From the NCBI RefSeq assembly GCF_000002875.2, contig NC_009400.2:588061-603060 (forward strand): DNA of 15,000 bases. Direction: 5' to 3'. The translations under genes were made by a program, and so were the position numbers. Each line of letters starts with the position of its first letter. Position 1 is the stretch's first letter. Below the pieces are notes generated by a model. That model did not search any database, had not been told where the DNA came from, and worked only from the letters and a program-made list of their open reading frames with translations. The DNA is from Leishmania infantum JPCM5. Its lineage: Eukaryota > Euglenozoa > Kinetoplastea > Trypanosomatida > Trypanosomatidae. Below, piece by piece: positions 8,012 through 15,000 of the stretch.

Positions 8012-8929
8012 TCAGCGCAGATTGACCTTCTTGTTCTTTGCGCGTGTCTTGTCGGTGCGCTTGATGAGCTCGTCCATCCGGCCCACGTCGGACGTCAGCA
8101 TAGCGTTCCACATCGTAGCGCGGTCATGCAGCTCGCCCACAATGCCGCGTATCTCGTCTAGTGTCGGCTCCATCCGGTCACACATTGCAACGTCGACGCA
8201 CCGGCTGACGCGATGCTTGTCCGCAGCTGCCCGATGGCGACTGCCACAGTGCACGGGCGGCGTGGTGGATTCAGGACTCTTCATCACATCGGTGCTCATA
8301 TCCTCAGCAACGGCGGCGCGTTGCACGTTGTTGCCCTTTTTGGCAGGTGCGCTGCAGTCGCCAAGTGCGTCAGCATTAAAGAAGTGCGCGGCCTCTGGTT
8401 GTGTGGCCGTAATACCTCCCGAGGTCTCGCTACGAGTCCTCGACTCACGCTTCAGCCTACGGCAAGTGCTAAAATCGGTCACCGGTGCAGTTCCTGACAG
8501 ACGCCTCGCCGCCGGTGGAGCGCCAGGCGACTTGTTCGCCACCTGCGACCGTGAACCGCCCTTCCCGCACCGTAGCCAGTGCGCCAAGGCAGTATGCCAG
8601 TGCCGCGTGCGCCGCATCTCTCGACGCCCCTGACGCCATTCTTCGTGGTTCTCTGCCACACACTCCTCCAGGTAGGTGAGTGTCTCGCCTTGTGTGGCAA
8701 GCGTGGTCGTGATTGTTTGCGAGGAGTGAAGTGCAGCGTGCGCCTCCTGGAGAGTGCGGAGCAGTGATGTCTCGGCTTCTTTCATGTGTGCTGCCGTTTC
8801 CGAGTCGACCACGACGCCGTCCACCGCATTGGCATCCTTTGAAAGAGGTACGGCGGTGTCAATATTCTCAAACGCTACCCAGAAGGGACTTTGCGCCGCT
8901 GCAGTCGATGTGGAGCTAACGGTGTTCAT
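8012..8929 (-). CDS. SNAP-25/SNAP-29/Sec9-like Qbc-SNARE candidate, 305 residues
   Basis: Residues 50-110 resemble the N-terminal (Qb) SNARE motif of SNAP-25-family proteins: heptad hydrophobic positions around Q80 in a QGETL context that matches the zero-layer QGEQL of SNAP-25. Residues 254-303 resemble the C-terminal (Qc) motif, with LDEIRGIVGELHDRATMWN like the family's [20 protein letters not shown]. A polar, basic, Ser/Pro-rich linker of about 140 residues lies between. There is no transmembrane segment and no cysteine cluster for palmitoylation, as in SNAP-29 and Sec9. The expected role is cytosolic SNARE bundling in vesicle fusion. Oddly, the Qc zero-layer Gln appears replaced by Asp281 (or Ser280), and the motif stops one or two layers early at KVNLR. 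The start ATG at 8929 is the first in frame; the stop is TGA at 8012-8014. The CDS is secure; the family call comes from an alignment by eye, and an unrelated coiled-coil protein is the alternative. Confidence 0.65.
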   Translation of the reverse strand: MNTVSSTSTAAAQSPFWVAFENIDTAVPLSKDANAVDGVVVDSETAAHMKEAETSLLRTLQEAHAALHSSQTITTTLATQGETLTYLEECVAENHEEWRQGRREMRRTRHWHTALAHWLRCGKGGSRSQVANKSPGAPPAARRLSGTAPVTDFSTCRRLKRESRTRSETSGGITATQPEAAHFFNADALGDCSAPAKKGNNVQRAAVAEDMSTDVMKSPESTTPPVHCGSRHRAAADKHRVSRCVDVAMCDRMEPTLDEIRGIVGELHDRATMWNAMLTSDVGRMDELIKRTDKTRAKNKKVNLR

Positions 8930-9101
8930 GTCCGTCGATGCCTCTTCCGTGTGAGCGAGGGGGAAGGTGTAGCACGCGAATCGAGGAGAGTACGAAGAAA
9001 GGGCCAGTGCAGGTCGAGAGAGCAGAGACGTGTCCGTGTGTCAGTGCGAGCACGCGAGTGAGGTTGTCCGTAATGCGGAGGAGGTCGAGGCGACTACGGC
9101 A

Positions 9102-9131
9102 CTCGGGAGCCAAGGAGAGAGGCGAGAGAAG
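9102..9131 (-). promoter_or_regulatory. Candidate trans-splice acceptor for the SNARE-like gene
   Basis: Read on the minus strand, a run of about 25 bases that is mostly C and T (9130 to 9105) is followed by an AG at 9103-9102. This would give a 5' UTR of about 172 nt with no upstream ATG before the start at 8929. A weaker alternative is the pyrimidine stretch near 8975-8960 with AG at 8945-8944 or 8943-8942, leaving only about 12-14 nt before the ATG. The choice is inferred from tract quality. Confidence 0.4.
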
Positions 9132-9482
9132 TACGCAAACATGGATGGGTGAGCATTGAGTCGATGCCGAAACAAGCAGGCATGCGCACATCTAAGAGCC
9201 TCCCGTGATAGCGAACGCAACTGCGTCGTGCACGAAACCAACGTGAGAAAGGCTCCCACTTGCCCGTGTCCATGCAGGGAGAGGGGGTGGGCCTGCATGC
9301 TGTAGACGCGTTGTGCCACACGGTCACAGACACGTTCGTTCCACCCTCCTTCTCCGTGTGCGCACCACACGCTCACATGCGCGACACGCAACTCCTTCCT
9401 GCCCTTCCCTACAGCCGCTTTGCCTCTGTTGTTGTTGGCACTCTTCCAGTCCCCGCCCCCTTGCGTATTCAGCACACATGCC

Positions 9483-9540
9483 TACACACGCATACACGTG
9501 CGTGCGTACGTACGTGGATATGCACACGTACACGTGCACG
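9483..9540. repeat. Alternating pyrimidine-purine tract (possible Z-DNA former)
   Basis: Positions 9483-9516 are 17 consecutive pyrimidine-purine dinucleotides (TA, CA, CG, TG). After a two-base break (GA), 11 more follow at 9519-9540. The tract is a mixture of CG, CA/TG and TA steps rather than a simple microsatellite, and includes short palindromes such as GTACGTAC and CACGTG. It is noncoding and lies between two genes. Confidence 0.75.
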
Positions 9541-10422
9541 CCGACACGCCGAGCGCGAGATGTAAACAAGATATTATGTTGGGTACAGAGACACGCACGC
9601 GTGCAAAGGACATGCGCCACGACAATGGCCGCAGCCGCACGCGCTCTCGCTCTCGCTGTATGTCTGTCTCCTCCTCTCCAGATTGCGGTGCACCGCGAGT
9701 CTACGCAGAGGGTGCACAAATCTACACAAGGAACAGAACGCGAGGCACGTGCGAGCACGGAGGGAAAAATCGGCAGGCGTGCACACGCACGTCCGTCTCC
9801 GTGTCGACAAGAACGGGAGGACGGTCGCACATGGCGCCGCGCAATATTCGAGCCCCGTGTATGCATGTATATGCAGATATGCACTAGGCATCAGAATCTA
9901 CGCACGGCCATCGCCTTGGAGCATCGCTGACCACCAGTCCGCTACCCGAGGCCCGATTCATCTCACCATCTTGTCCACTCACCGCGCACTATGTGGGCAC
10001 ATGAGCAAAGGCTCTCGGCGATGAGAGCAGGAGCCACGGGCAGACACACCGGGGCAGGCGCACAATGATAGCATCCGATGCAGATATAAAATCTAAGAAA
10101 TCCAAAGAAATTACGAGCACACTCCCGTATAGCGTACACCCGCAGCTCCCACCGATGGGCAATGCCCAGAGACCCAATCGGCGGGGACGTGAGGAACGGC
10201 GAGAGAAGGACATCGCCCAACAACACCCGAGGCGCAAGGCTGCTCCGCCGAGAGTTCTGCTAGCGAGCACATGACACGTGGGGCTTCACCCTCCGGCGCA
10301 CACCGACGTTGCCCTATACCAAACAAAAAGCGCATCATCACCCCCCACACTTTCAGGCGAGCATATGCTACAAACAATCACCATCAAGGCAGCCGCTCCT
10401 CCTCGACGAACGCCAGGAACGC

Positions 10423-13400
10423 CTAAAGTGGCCTTGCAGACAGCCGAGATGAGGAGCGGGTTTTGCTCTCCATGCTGTTCTCGCGGTTCGACACGTCACC
10501 CAAGCGCCGCGGTGTCGGGTTTAAGGAGCCGGTCTGCCGCCGCTCCGGGGCGTCGATCTCCACGCTCGCCTCCTTGACATCCTGATCGATCTTTCCCAGA
10601 ATGCGGCGCAGTATATCGAAGCGCGCTGCCGTCTCCTTGTAGTTGCCAGCGACCATATGGTACATCTCCTTTACGTGCTCCACCTCGTCAGTGGCAGCCT
10701 GCGCCACAGAGCGAAGCACATAGTCGCACTGCCTAAGCATATCGGCCAGTGCCGTCGCCTGCAACTCCGTCATCCCATCCAGAGTAACGTTGTATGCTGC
10801 GTTCACGTACGCCATCAGCTGATTCATGTACGCGCAGTGCTGCTCAGCCAAACTGTGCGCCACGCCCAGCTGTTCCGTCAACGACGCGATCTCCGCTGCA
10901 CGCATCTCCTCGGTGTCGGCGAGCTTGGCGGACGTCTCCTGCAGCGTCTCCTCGGTGTCGGCGAGCTTGGCGGACGTCTCCTGCAGCGTCTCCTCGGTGT
11001 CGGCGAGCTTGGCAGACGTCTCCTGCAGCGTCTCCTCGGTGTCGGCGAGCTTGGCAGACGTCTCCTGCAGCGTCTCCTCGGTGTCGGCGAGCTTGGCGGA
11101 CGTCTCCTGCAGCGTCTCCTCGGTGTCGGCGAGCTTGGCAGACGTCTCCTGCAGCGCCTCCTCGGTGTCGGCGAGCTTGGCGGACGTCTCCTGCAGCGTC
11201 TCCTCGGTGTCGGCGAGCTTGGCGGACGTCTCCTGCAGCGTCTCCTCGGTGTCGGCGAGCTTGGCGGACGTCTCCTGCAGCGTCTCCTCGGTGTCGGCGA
11301 GCTTGGCGGACGTCTCCTGCAGCGTCTCCTCGGTGTCGGCGAGCTTGGCGGACGTCTCCTGCAGCGCCTCCTCGGTGTCGGCGAGCTTGGCAGACGTCTC
11401 CTGCAGCGTCTCCTCGGTGTCGGCGAGCTTGGCGGACGTCTCCTGCAGCGTCTCCTCGGTGTCGGCGAGCTTGGCAGACGTCTCCTGCAGCGCCTCCTCG
11501 GTGTCGGCGAGCTTGGCGGACGTCTCCTGCAGCGTCTCCTCGGTGTCGGCGAGCTTGGCGGACGTCTCCTGCAGCGTCTCCTCGGTGTCGGCAAGCTTGG
11601 CGGACGTCTCCTGCAGCGTCTCCTCGGTGTCGGCGAGCTTGGCAGACGTCTCCTGCAGCGCCTCCTCGGTGTCGGCGAGCTTGGAAGACGTCTCCTGCAG
11701 CGTCTCCTCGGTGTCGGCGAGCTTGGCGGACGTCTCCTGCAGCGTCTCCTCGGTGTCGGCGAGCTTGGCAGACGTCTCCTGCAGCGCCTCCTCGGTGCCG
11801 GCGAGCTTGGCAGACGTCTCCTGCAGCGTCTCCTCGGTGTCGGCAAGCTTGGCGGACGTCTCCTGCAGCGTCTCCTCGGTGTCGGCGAGCTTGGCAGACG
11901 TCTCCTGCAGCGCCTCCTCGGTGTCGGCGAGCTTGGCGGACGTCTCCTGCAGCGCCTCCTCGGTGTCGGCGAGCTTGGCAGACGTCTCCTGCAGCGCCTC
12001 CTCGGTGTCGGCGAGCTTGGCAGACGTCTCCTGCAGCGTCTCCTCGGTGTCGGCGAGCTTGGCGGACGTCTCCTGCAGCGTCTCCTCGGTGTCGGCAAGC
12101 TTGGCGGACGTCTCCTGCAGCGTCTCCTCGGTGTCGGCGAGCTTGGCAGACGTCTCCTGCAGCGCCTCCTCGGTGTCGGCGAGCTTGGCGGACGTCTCCT
12201 GCAGCGCCTCCTCGGTGTCGGCGAGCTTGGCAGACGTCTCCTGCAGCGCCTCCTCGGTGTCGGCGAGCTTGGAAGACGTCTCCTGCAGCGTCTCCTCGGT
12301 GTCGGCGAGCTTGGCGGACGTCTCCTGCAGCGTCTCCTCGGTGTCGGCGAGCTTGGCAGACGTCTCCTGCAGCGCCTCCTCGGTGTCGGCGAGCTTGGAA
12401 GACGTCTCCTGCAGCGTCTCCTCGGTGTCGGCGAGCTTGGCGGACGTCTCCTGCAGCGTCTCCTCGGTGTCGGCGAGCTTGGCAGACGTCTCCTGCAGCG
12501 CCTCCTCGGTGCCGGCGAGCTTGGCAGACGTCTCCTGCAGCGTCTCCTCGGTGTCGGCAAGCTTGGCGGACGTCTCCTGCAGCGTCTCCTCGGTGTCGGC
12601 GAGCTTGGCAGACGTCTCCTGCAGCGCCTCCTCGGTGTCGGCGAGCTTGGCGGACGTCTCCTGCAGCGCCTCCTCGGTGTCGGCGAGCTTGGCAGACGTC
12701 TCCTGCAGCGCCTCCTCGGTGCCGGCGAGCTTGGCAGACGTCTCCTGCAGCGTCTCCTCGGTGTCGGCGAGCTTGGCAGACGTCTCCTGCAGCGTCTCCT
12801 CGGTGTCGGCGAGCTTGGCAGACGTCTCCTGCAGCGTCTCCTCGGTGTCGGCGAGCTTGGCGGACGTCTCCTGCAGCGTCTCCTCGGTGTCGGCGAGCTT
12901 GGCGGACGTCTCCTGCAGCGTCTCCTCGGTGTCGGCGAGCTTGGCGGACGTCTCCTGCAGCGTCTCCTCGGTGTCGGCGAGCTTGGCGGACGTCTCCTGC
13001 AGCGTCTCCTCGGTGTCGGCGAGCTTGGCAGACGTCTCCTGCAGCGTCTCCTCGGTGTCGGCGAGCTTGGCGGACGTCTCCTGCAGCGTCTCCTCGGTGT
13101 CGGCGAGCTTGGCGGACGTCTCCTGCAGCGCCTCCTCGGTGTCGGCGAGCTTGGCGGACGTCTCCTGCAGCGTCTCCTCGGTGTCGGCGAGCTTGGCGGA
13201 CGTCTCCTGCAGCGTCTCCTCGGTGTCGGCGAGCTTGGCGGACGTCTCCTGCAGCGTCTCCTCGGTGTCGGCGAGCTTGGCGGACGTCTCCTGCAGCGTC
13301 TCCTCGGTGTCGGCGAGCTTGGCGGACGTCTCCTGCAGCGTCTCCTCGGTGTCGGCGAGCTTGGCGGACGTCTCCTGCAGCGTCTCCTCGGTGTCGGCGA

Positions 13401-15000
13401 GCTTGGCGGACGTCTCCTGCAGCGTCTCCTCGGTGTCGGCGAGCTTGGCGGACGTCTCCTGCAGCGTCTCCTCGGTGTCGGCGAGCTTGGCAGACGTCTC
13501 CTGCAGCGTCTCCTCGGTGTCGGCGAGCTTGGCGGACGTCTCCTGCAGCGTCTCCTCGGTGTCGGCGAGCTTGGCGGACGTCTCCTGCAGCGTCTCCTCG
13601 GTGTCGGCGAGCTTGGCGGACGTCTCCTGCAGCGTCTCCTCGGTGTCGGCGAGCTTGGCAGACGTCTCCTGCAGCGTCTCCTCGGTGTCGGCGAGCTTGG
13701 CAGACGTCTCCTGCAGCGTCTCCTCGGTGTCGGCGAGCTTGGCGAACGTCTCCTGCAGCGCCTCCTCGGTGCCGGCGAGCTTGGCAGACGTCTCCTGCAG
13801 CGTCTCCTCGGTGTCGGCGAGCTTGGCGGACGTCTCCTGCAGCGCCTCCTCGGTGCCGGCGAGCTTGGCAGACGTCTCCTGCAGCGTCTCCTCGGTGTCG
13901 GCGAGCTTGGCGGACGTCTCCTGCAGCGCCTCCTCGGTGTCGGCGAGCTTGGCGGACGTCTCCTGCAGCGTCTCCTCGGTGTCGGCGAGCTTGGCAGACG
14001 TCTCCTGCAGCGTCTCCTCGGTGTCGGCGAGCTTGGCGGACGTCTCCTGCAGCGTCTCCTCGGTGTCGGCGAGCTTGGCAGACGTCTCCTGCAGCGTCTC
14101 CTCGGTGTCGGCGAGCTTGGCAGACGTCTCCTGCAGCGCCTCCTCGGTGCCGGCGAGCTTGGCAGACGTCTCCTGCAGCGTCTCCTCGGTGTCGGCGAGC
14201 TTGGCGGACGTCTCCTGCAGCGTCTCCTCGGTGTCGGCGAGCTTGGCAGACGTCTCCTGCAGCGTCTCCTCGGTGTCGGCGAGCTTGGCGGACGTCTCCT
14301 GCAGCGCCTCCTCGGTGCCGGCGAGCTTGGCAGACGTCTCCTGCAGCGTCTCCTCGGTGTCGGCGAGCTTGGCGGACGTCTCCTGCAGCGCCTCCTCGGT
14401 GTCGGCGAGCTTGGCGGACGTCTCCTGCAGCGTCTCCTCGGTGTCGGCGAGCTTGGCAGACGTCTCCTGCAGCGTCTCCTCGGTGTCGGCGAGCTTGGCG
14501 GACGTCTCCTGCAGCGTCTCCTCGGTGTCGGCGAGCTTGGCAGACGTCTCCTGCAGCGTCTCCTCGGTGTCGGCGAGCTTGGCAGACGTCTCCTGCAGCG
14601 CCTCCTCGGTGTCGGCGAGCTTGGCAGACGTCTCCTGCAGCGTCTCCTCGGTGTCGGCGAGCTTGGCAGACGTCTCCTGCAGCGTCTCCTCGGTGTCGGC
14701 GAGCTTGGCAGACGTCTCCTGCAGCGCCTCCTCGGTGTCGGCGAGCTTGGCGGACGTCTCCTGCAGCGCCTCCTCGGTGCCGGCGAGCTTGGCAGACGTC
14801 TCCTGCAGCGTCTCCTCGGTGTCGGCGAGCTTGGCGGACGTCTCCTGCAGCGCCTCCTCGGTGTCGGCGAGCTTGGCGGACGTCTCCTGCAGCGCCTCCT
14901 CGGTGTCGGCGAGCTTGGCGGACGTCTCCTGCAGCGTCTCCTCGGTGTCGGCGAGCTTGGCGGACGTCTCCTGCAGCGTCTCCTCGGTGTCGGCGAGCTT
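10423..15000 (-). CDS. Giant 14-residue-repeat coiled-coil-like protein, 3' part (FAZ1-like candidate)
   Basis: The frame runs from the right edge to a TAG at 10423-10425, giving 1525 visible residues; the start codon lies beyond the window. The first 1365 visible residues are 97.5 copies of a 14-residue unit, consensus TLQETSAKLADTEE. Each unit has Leu at positions 2 and 9, so a Leu falls every seven residues as in a coiled coil, and has a net charge of about -3. A unique region of 160 residues follows (codons 10905 to 10426). It is predicted helical, with Leu/Met/Ala-rich stretches, and ends in a Ser/Arg/Pro-rich, probably disordered tail. The unique end fixes the reading frame. I see no membrane segment in the visible part. 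T. brucei FAZ1, a cytoskeletal protein of the flagellum attachment zone, is known to have a central array of 14-residue repeats, so an FAZ1-like role is possible. Trypanosomatids have other giant repeat proteins, so I give no symbol. Certain as a gene, uncertain as to name. Confidence 0.9.
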   Translation of the reverse strand, partial: KLADTEETLQETSAKLADTEETLQETSAKLADTEEALQETSAKLADTEEALQETSAKLADTEETLQETSAKLAGTEEALQETSAKLADTEEALQETSAKLADTEETLQETSAKLADTEETLQETSAKLADTEEALQETSAKLADTEETLQETSAKLADTEETLQETSAKLADTEETLQETSAKLADTEETLQETSAKLADTEEALQETSAKLADTEETLQETSAKLAGTEEALQETSAKLADTEETLQETSAKLADTEETLQETSAKLADTEETLQETSAKLAGTEEALQETSAKLADTEETLQETSAKLADTEETLQETSAKLADTEETLQETSAKLADTEETLQETSAKLADTEEALQETSAKLADTEETLQETSAKLAGTEEALQETSAKLADTEETLQETSAKLAGTEEALQETFAKLADTEETLQETSAKLADTEETLQETSAKLADTEETLQETSAKLADTEETLQETSAKLADTEETLQETSAKLADTEETLQETSAKLADTEETLQETSAKLADTEETLQETSAKLADTEETLQETSAKLADTEETLQETSAKLADTEETLQETSAKLADTEETLQETSAKLADTEETLQETSAKLADTEETLQETSAKLADTEEALQETSAKLADTEETLQETSAKLADTEETLQETSAKLADTEETLQETSAKLADTEETLQETSAKLADTEETLQETSAKLADTEETLQETSAKLADTEETLQETSAKLADTEETLQETSAKLADTEETLQETSAKLAGTEEALQETSAKLADTEEALQETSAKLADTEEALQETSAKLADTEETLQETSAKLADTEETLQETSAKLAGTEEALQETSAKLADTEETLQETSAKLADTEETLQETSSKLADTEEALQETSAKLADTEETLQETSAKLADTEETLQETSSKLADTEEALQETSAKLADTEEALQETSAKLADTEEALQETSAKLADTEETLQETSAKLADTEETLQETSAKLADTEETLQETSAKLADTEEALQETSAKLADTEEALQETSAKLADTEEALQETSAKLADTEETLQETSAKLADTEETLQETSAKLAGTEEALQETSAKLADTEETLQETSAKLADTEETLQETSSKLADTEEALQETSAKLADTEETLQETSAKLADTEETLQETSAKLADTEETLQETSAKLADTEEALQETSAKLADTEETLQETSAKLADTEETLQETSAKLADTEEALQETSAKLADTEETLQETSAKLADTEETLQETSAKLADTEETLQETSAKLADTEETLQETSAKLADTEEALQETSAKLADTEETLQETSAKLADTEETLQETSAKLADTEETLQETSAKLADTEETLQETSAKLADTEETLQETSAKLADTEEMRAAEIASLTEQLGVAHSLAEQHCAYMNQLMAYVNAAYNVTLDGMTELQATALADMLRQCDYVLRSVAQAATDEVEHVKEMYHMVAGNYKETAARFDILRRILGKIDQDVKEASVEIDAPERRQTGSLNPTPRRLGDVSNRENSMESKTRSSSRLSARPL
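11620..12711 (-). repeat. Nine-unit (378-bp) higher-order duplication inside the 42-bp array
   Basis: Units 18-26 (11620-11997) and units 35-43 (12334-12711) show the same order of variant units, including the rarer Ser-7, Gly-11 and CTT-Leu variants. The offset is exactly 17 units (714 bp). Identity appears to run about 26 bp further on the low side and 10 bp on the high side before the copies diverge. Within this stretch units 32-34 and 35-37 are also a three-unit (126-bp) tandem duplication. Confidence 0.85.
13804..14601 (-). repeat. Eight-unit (336-bp) higher-order duplication inside the 42-bp array
   Basis: Units 70-77 (13804-14139) and units 81-88 (14266-14601) carry the same order of variant units, offset by 11 units (462 bp). 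The flanking units differ: unit 69 has Gly-11 where unit 80 has Asp, and unit 78 has Gly-11 where unit 89 has Asp. This family of variant orders differs from the one at 11620-12711. Confidence 0.85.

Larger units (their letters stand above)
8930..10422. other. Intergenic region: 3' UTR of the repeat gene and 5' UTR of the SNARE-like gene
   Basis: About 1.5 kb with no convincing reading frame on either strand; the open frames present are rich in Arg/His/Cys/Thr and follow the CA/CG-rich base composition. It holds a Y-R alternating tract near 9483-9540, an A-rich patch near 10080-10115, a second TATG/CATG-rich patch near 9857-9886, and a candidate minus-strand splice acceptor near 9102. In trypanosomatids such a region would contain the polyadenylation zone of the upstream gene, but the poly(A) site cannot be placed by eye. 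Confidence 0.8.
10906..15000 (-). repeat. 42-bp tandem array, 97.5 copies, in frame
   Basis: Exact 42-bp periodicity starts at 10906, right after the ATG triplet at 10903-10905, and continues to the window end: 4095 bp, or 97 full units plus 21 bp, with no insertion or deletion. Numbering units from the low-coordinate end, I find only a few variable sites. Residue 1 is Thr (69 units) or Ala (28). The Ser-6 codon is TCC or TCT (TCT in about 40 units plus the three Ser-7 units), and one unit has Phe. Residue 7 is Ala, or Ser in 3 units. The Leu-9 codon is CTC, or CTT in 4 units. Residue 11 is Asp, or Gly in 8 units. The rest of the unit looked invariant. Counts were made by eye. The array continues past the window, so the true copy number is higher. 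Confidence 0.98.

Noticed and set aside
7759..8111. Hydrophobic frames overlapping and following the SNARE-like stop, as a possible frameshifted membrane anchor
   Set aside because: The SNAP-25 family normally lacks a membrane anchor, the hydrophobic stretch is Cys-rich and weak, and no frameshift signal is visible.
8022..8633. 203-residue plus-strand open frame
   Set aside because: It is antisense to the SNARE-like gene, against the direction of the cluster, and has no recognisable motif.
9640..9681. Plus-strand CT-rich tract ending in AG at 9680-9681
   Set aside because: The frames after it on the plus strand are Arg/Thr/His-rich low-complexity shadows without a credible product.
10878..12560. 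560-residue Arg/Pro-rich open frame (unit PTPRRRCRRRLPSS) on the minus strand
   Set aside because: It is an alternative frame of the 42-bp array, has no ATG start, and stops as soon as the repeats end. The other minus frame continues into a unique protein-like region.
10906..15000. CRISPR-like or satellite interpretation of the regular array
   Set aside because: There are no unique spacers; units are directly adjacent, in frame and joined to a normal coding end, so it is a coding tandem repeat.

Overview
The window looks like nuclear DNA of a Leishmania-type trypanosomatid (Leishmania or a close relative in Leishmaniinae). The signs are GC-rich DNA, long intronless genes all on the minus strand, and intergenic gaps of 0.6 to 1.7 kb. 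Those gaps carry minus-strand pyrimidine tracts followed by AG, the usual signal for spliced-leader trans-splicing of a polycistronic transcript. Species was assigned from sequence character only, not from a database match.

Layout in transcription order (high to low coordinates): (1) 10423-15000, the 3' part of a giant repeat protein gene. It has at least 97.5 perfectly phased copies of a 42-bp (14-residue) coiled-coil-like unit, consensus TLQETSAKLADTEE, then a unique C-terminal region of 160 residues. Its 5' end lies beyond the right edge. The architecture recalls the 14-residue-repeat flagellum attachment zone protein FAZ1 of Trypanosoma brucei, but the identity is not proven. (2) 8930-10422, an intergenic region with a 58-bp pyrimidine/purine-alternating stretch. 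(3) 8012-8929, a 305-residue protein that I read as a SNAP-25/SNAP-29/Sec9-type SNARE with two SNARE-like motifs and no membrane anchor. (4) 7367-8011, an intergenic region with a very clear splice acceptor and an 8-codon upstream ORF. (5) 1724-7366, an 1880-residue protein with an Arg-rich N-terminus, a Cys/His cluster resembling CCCH zinc fingers, and a long Ala/Leu-rich, probably helical body. (6) 1-1723, a gap with no intact gene. It may hold a SIDER-type retroposon remnant and a decayed reading frame, and it ends in a good splice acceptor for the next gene off the left edge.

The genes share a direction and probably a polycistronic unit, which in trypanosomatids does not imply related function. 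The most informative part is the 42-bp array: no insertion or deletion in 4.1 kb, few variant sites, and higher-order duplications of 3 to 9 units that record its recombination history. All unit counts and alignments were made by eye.
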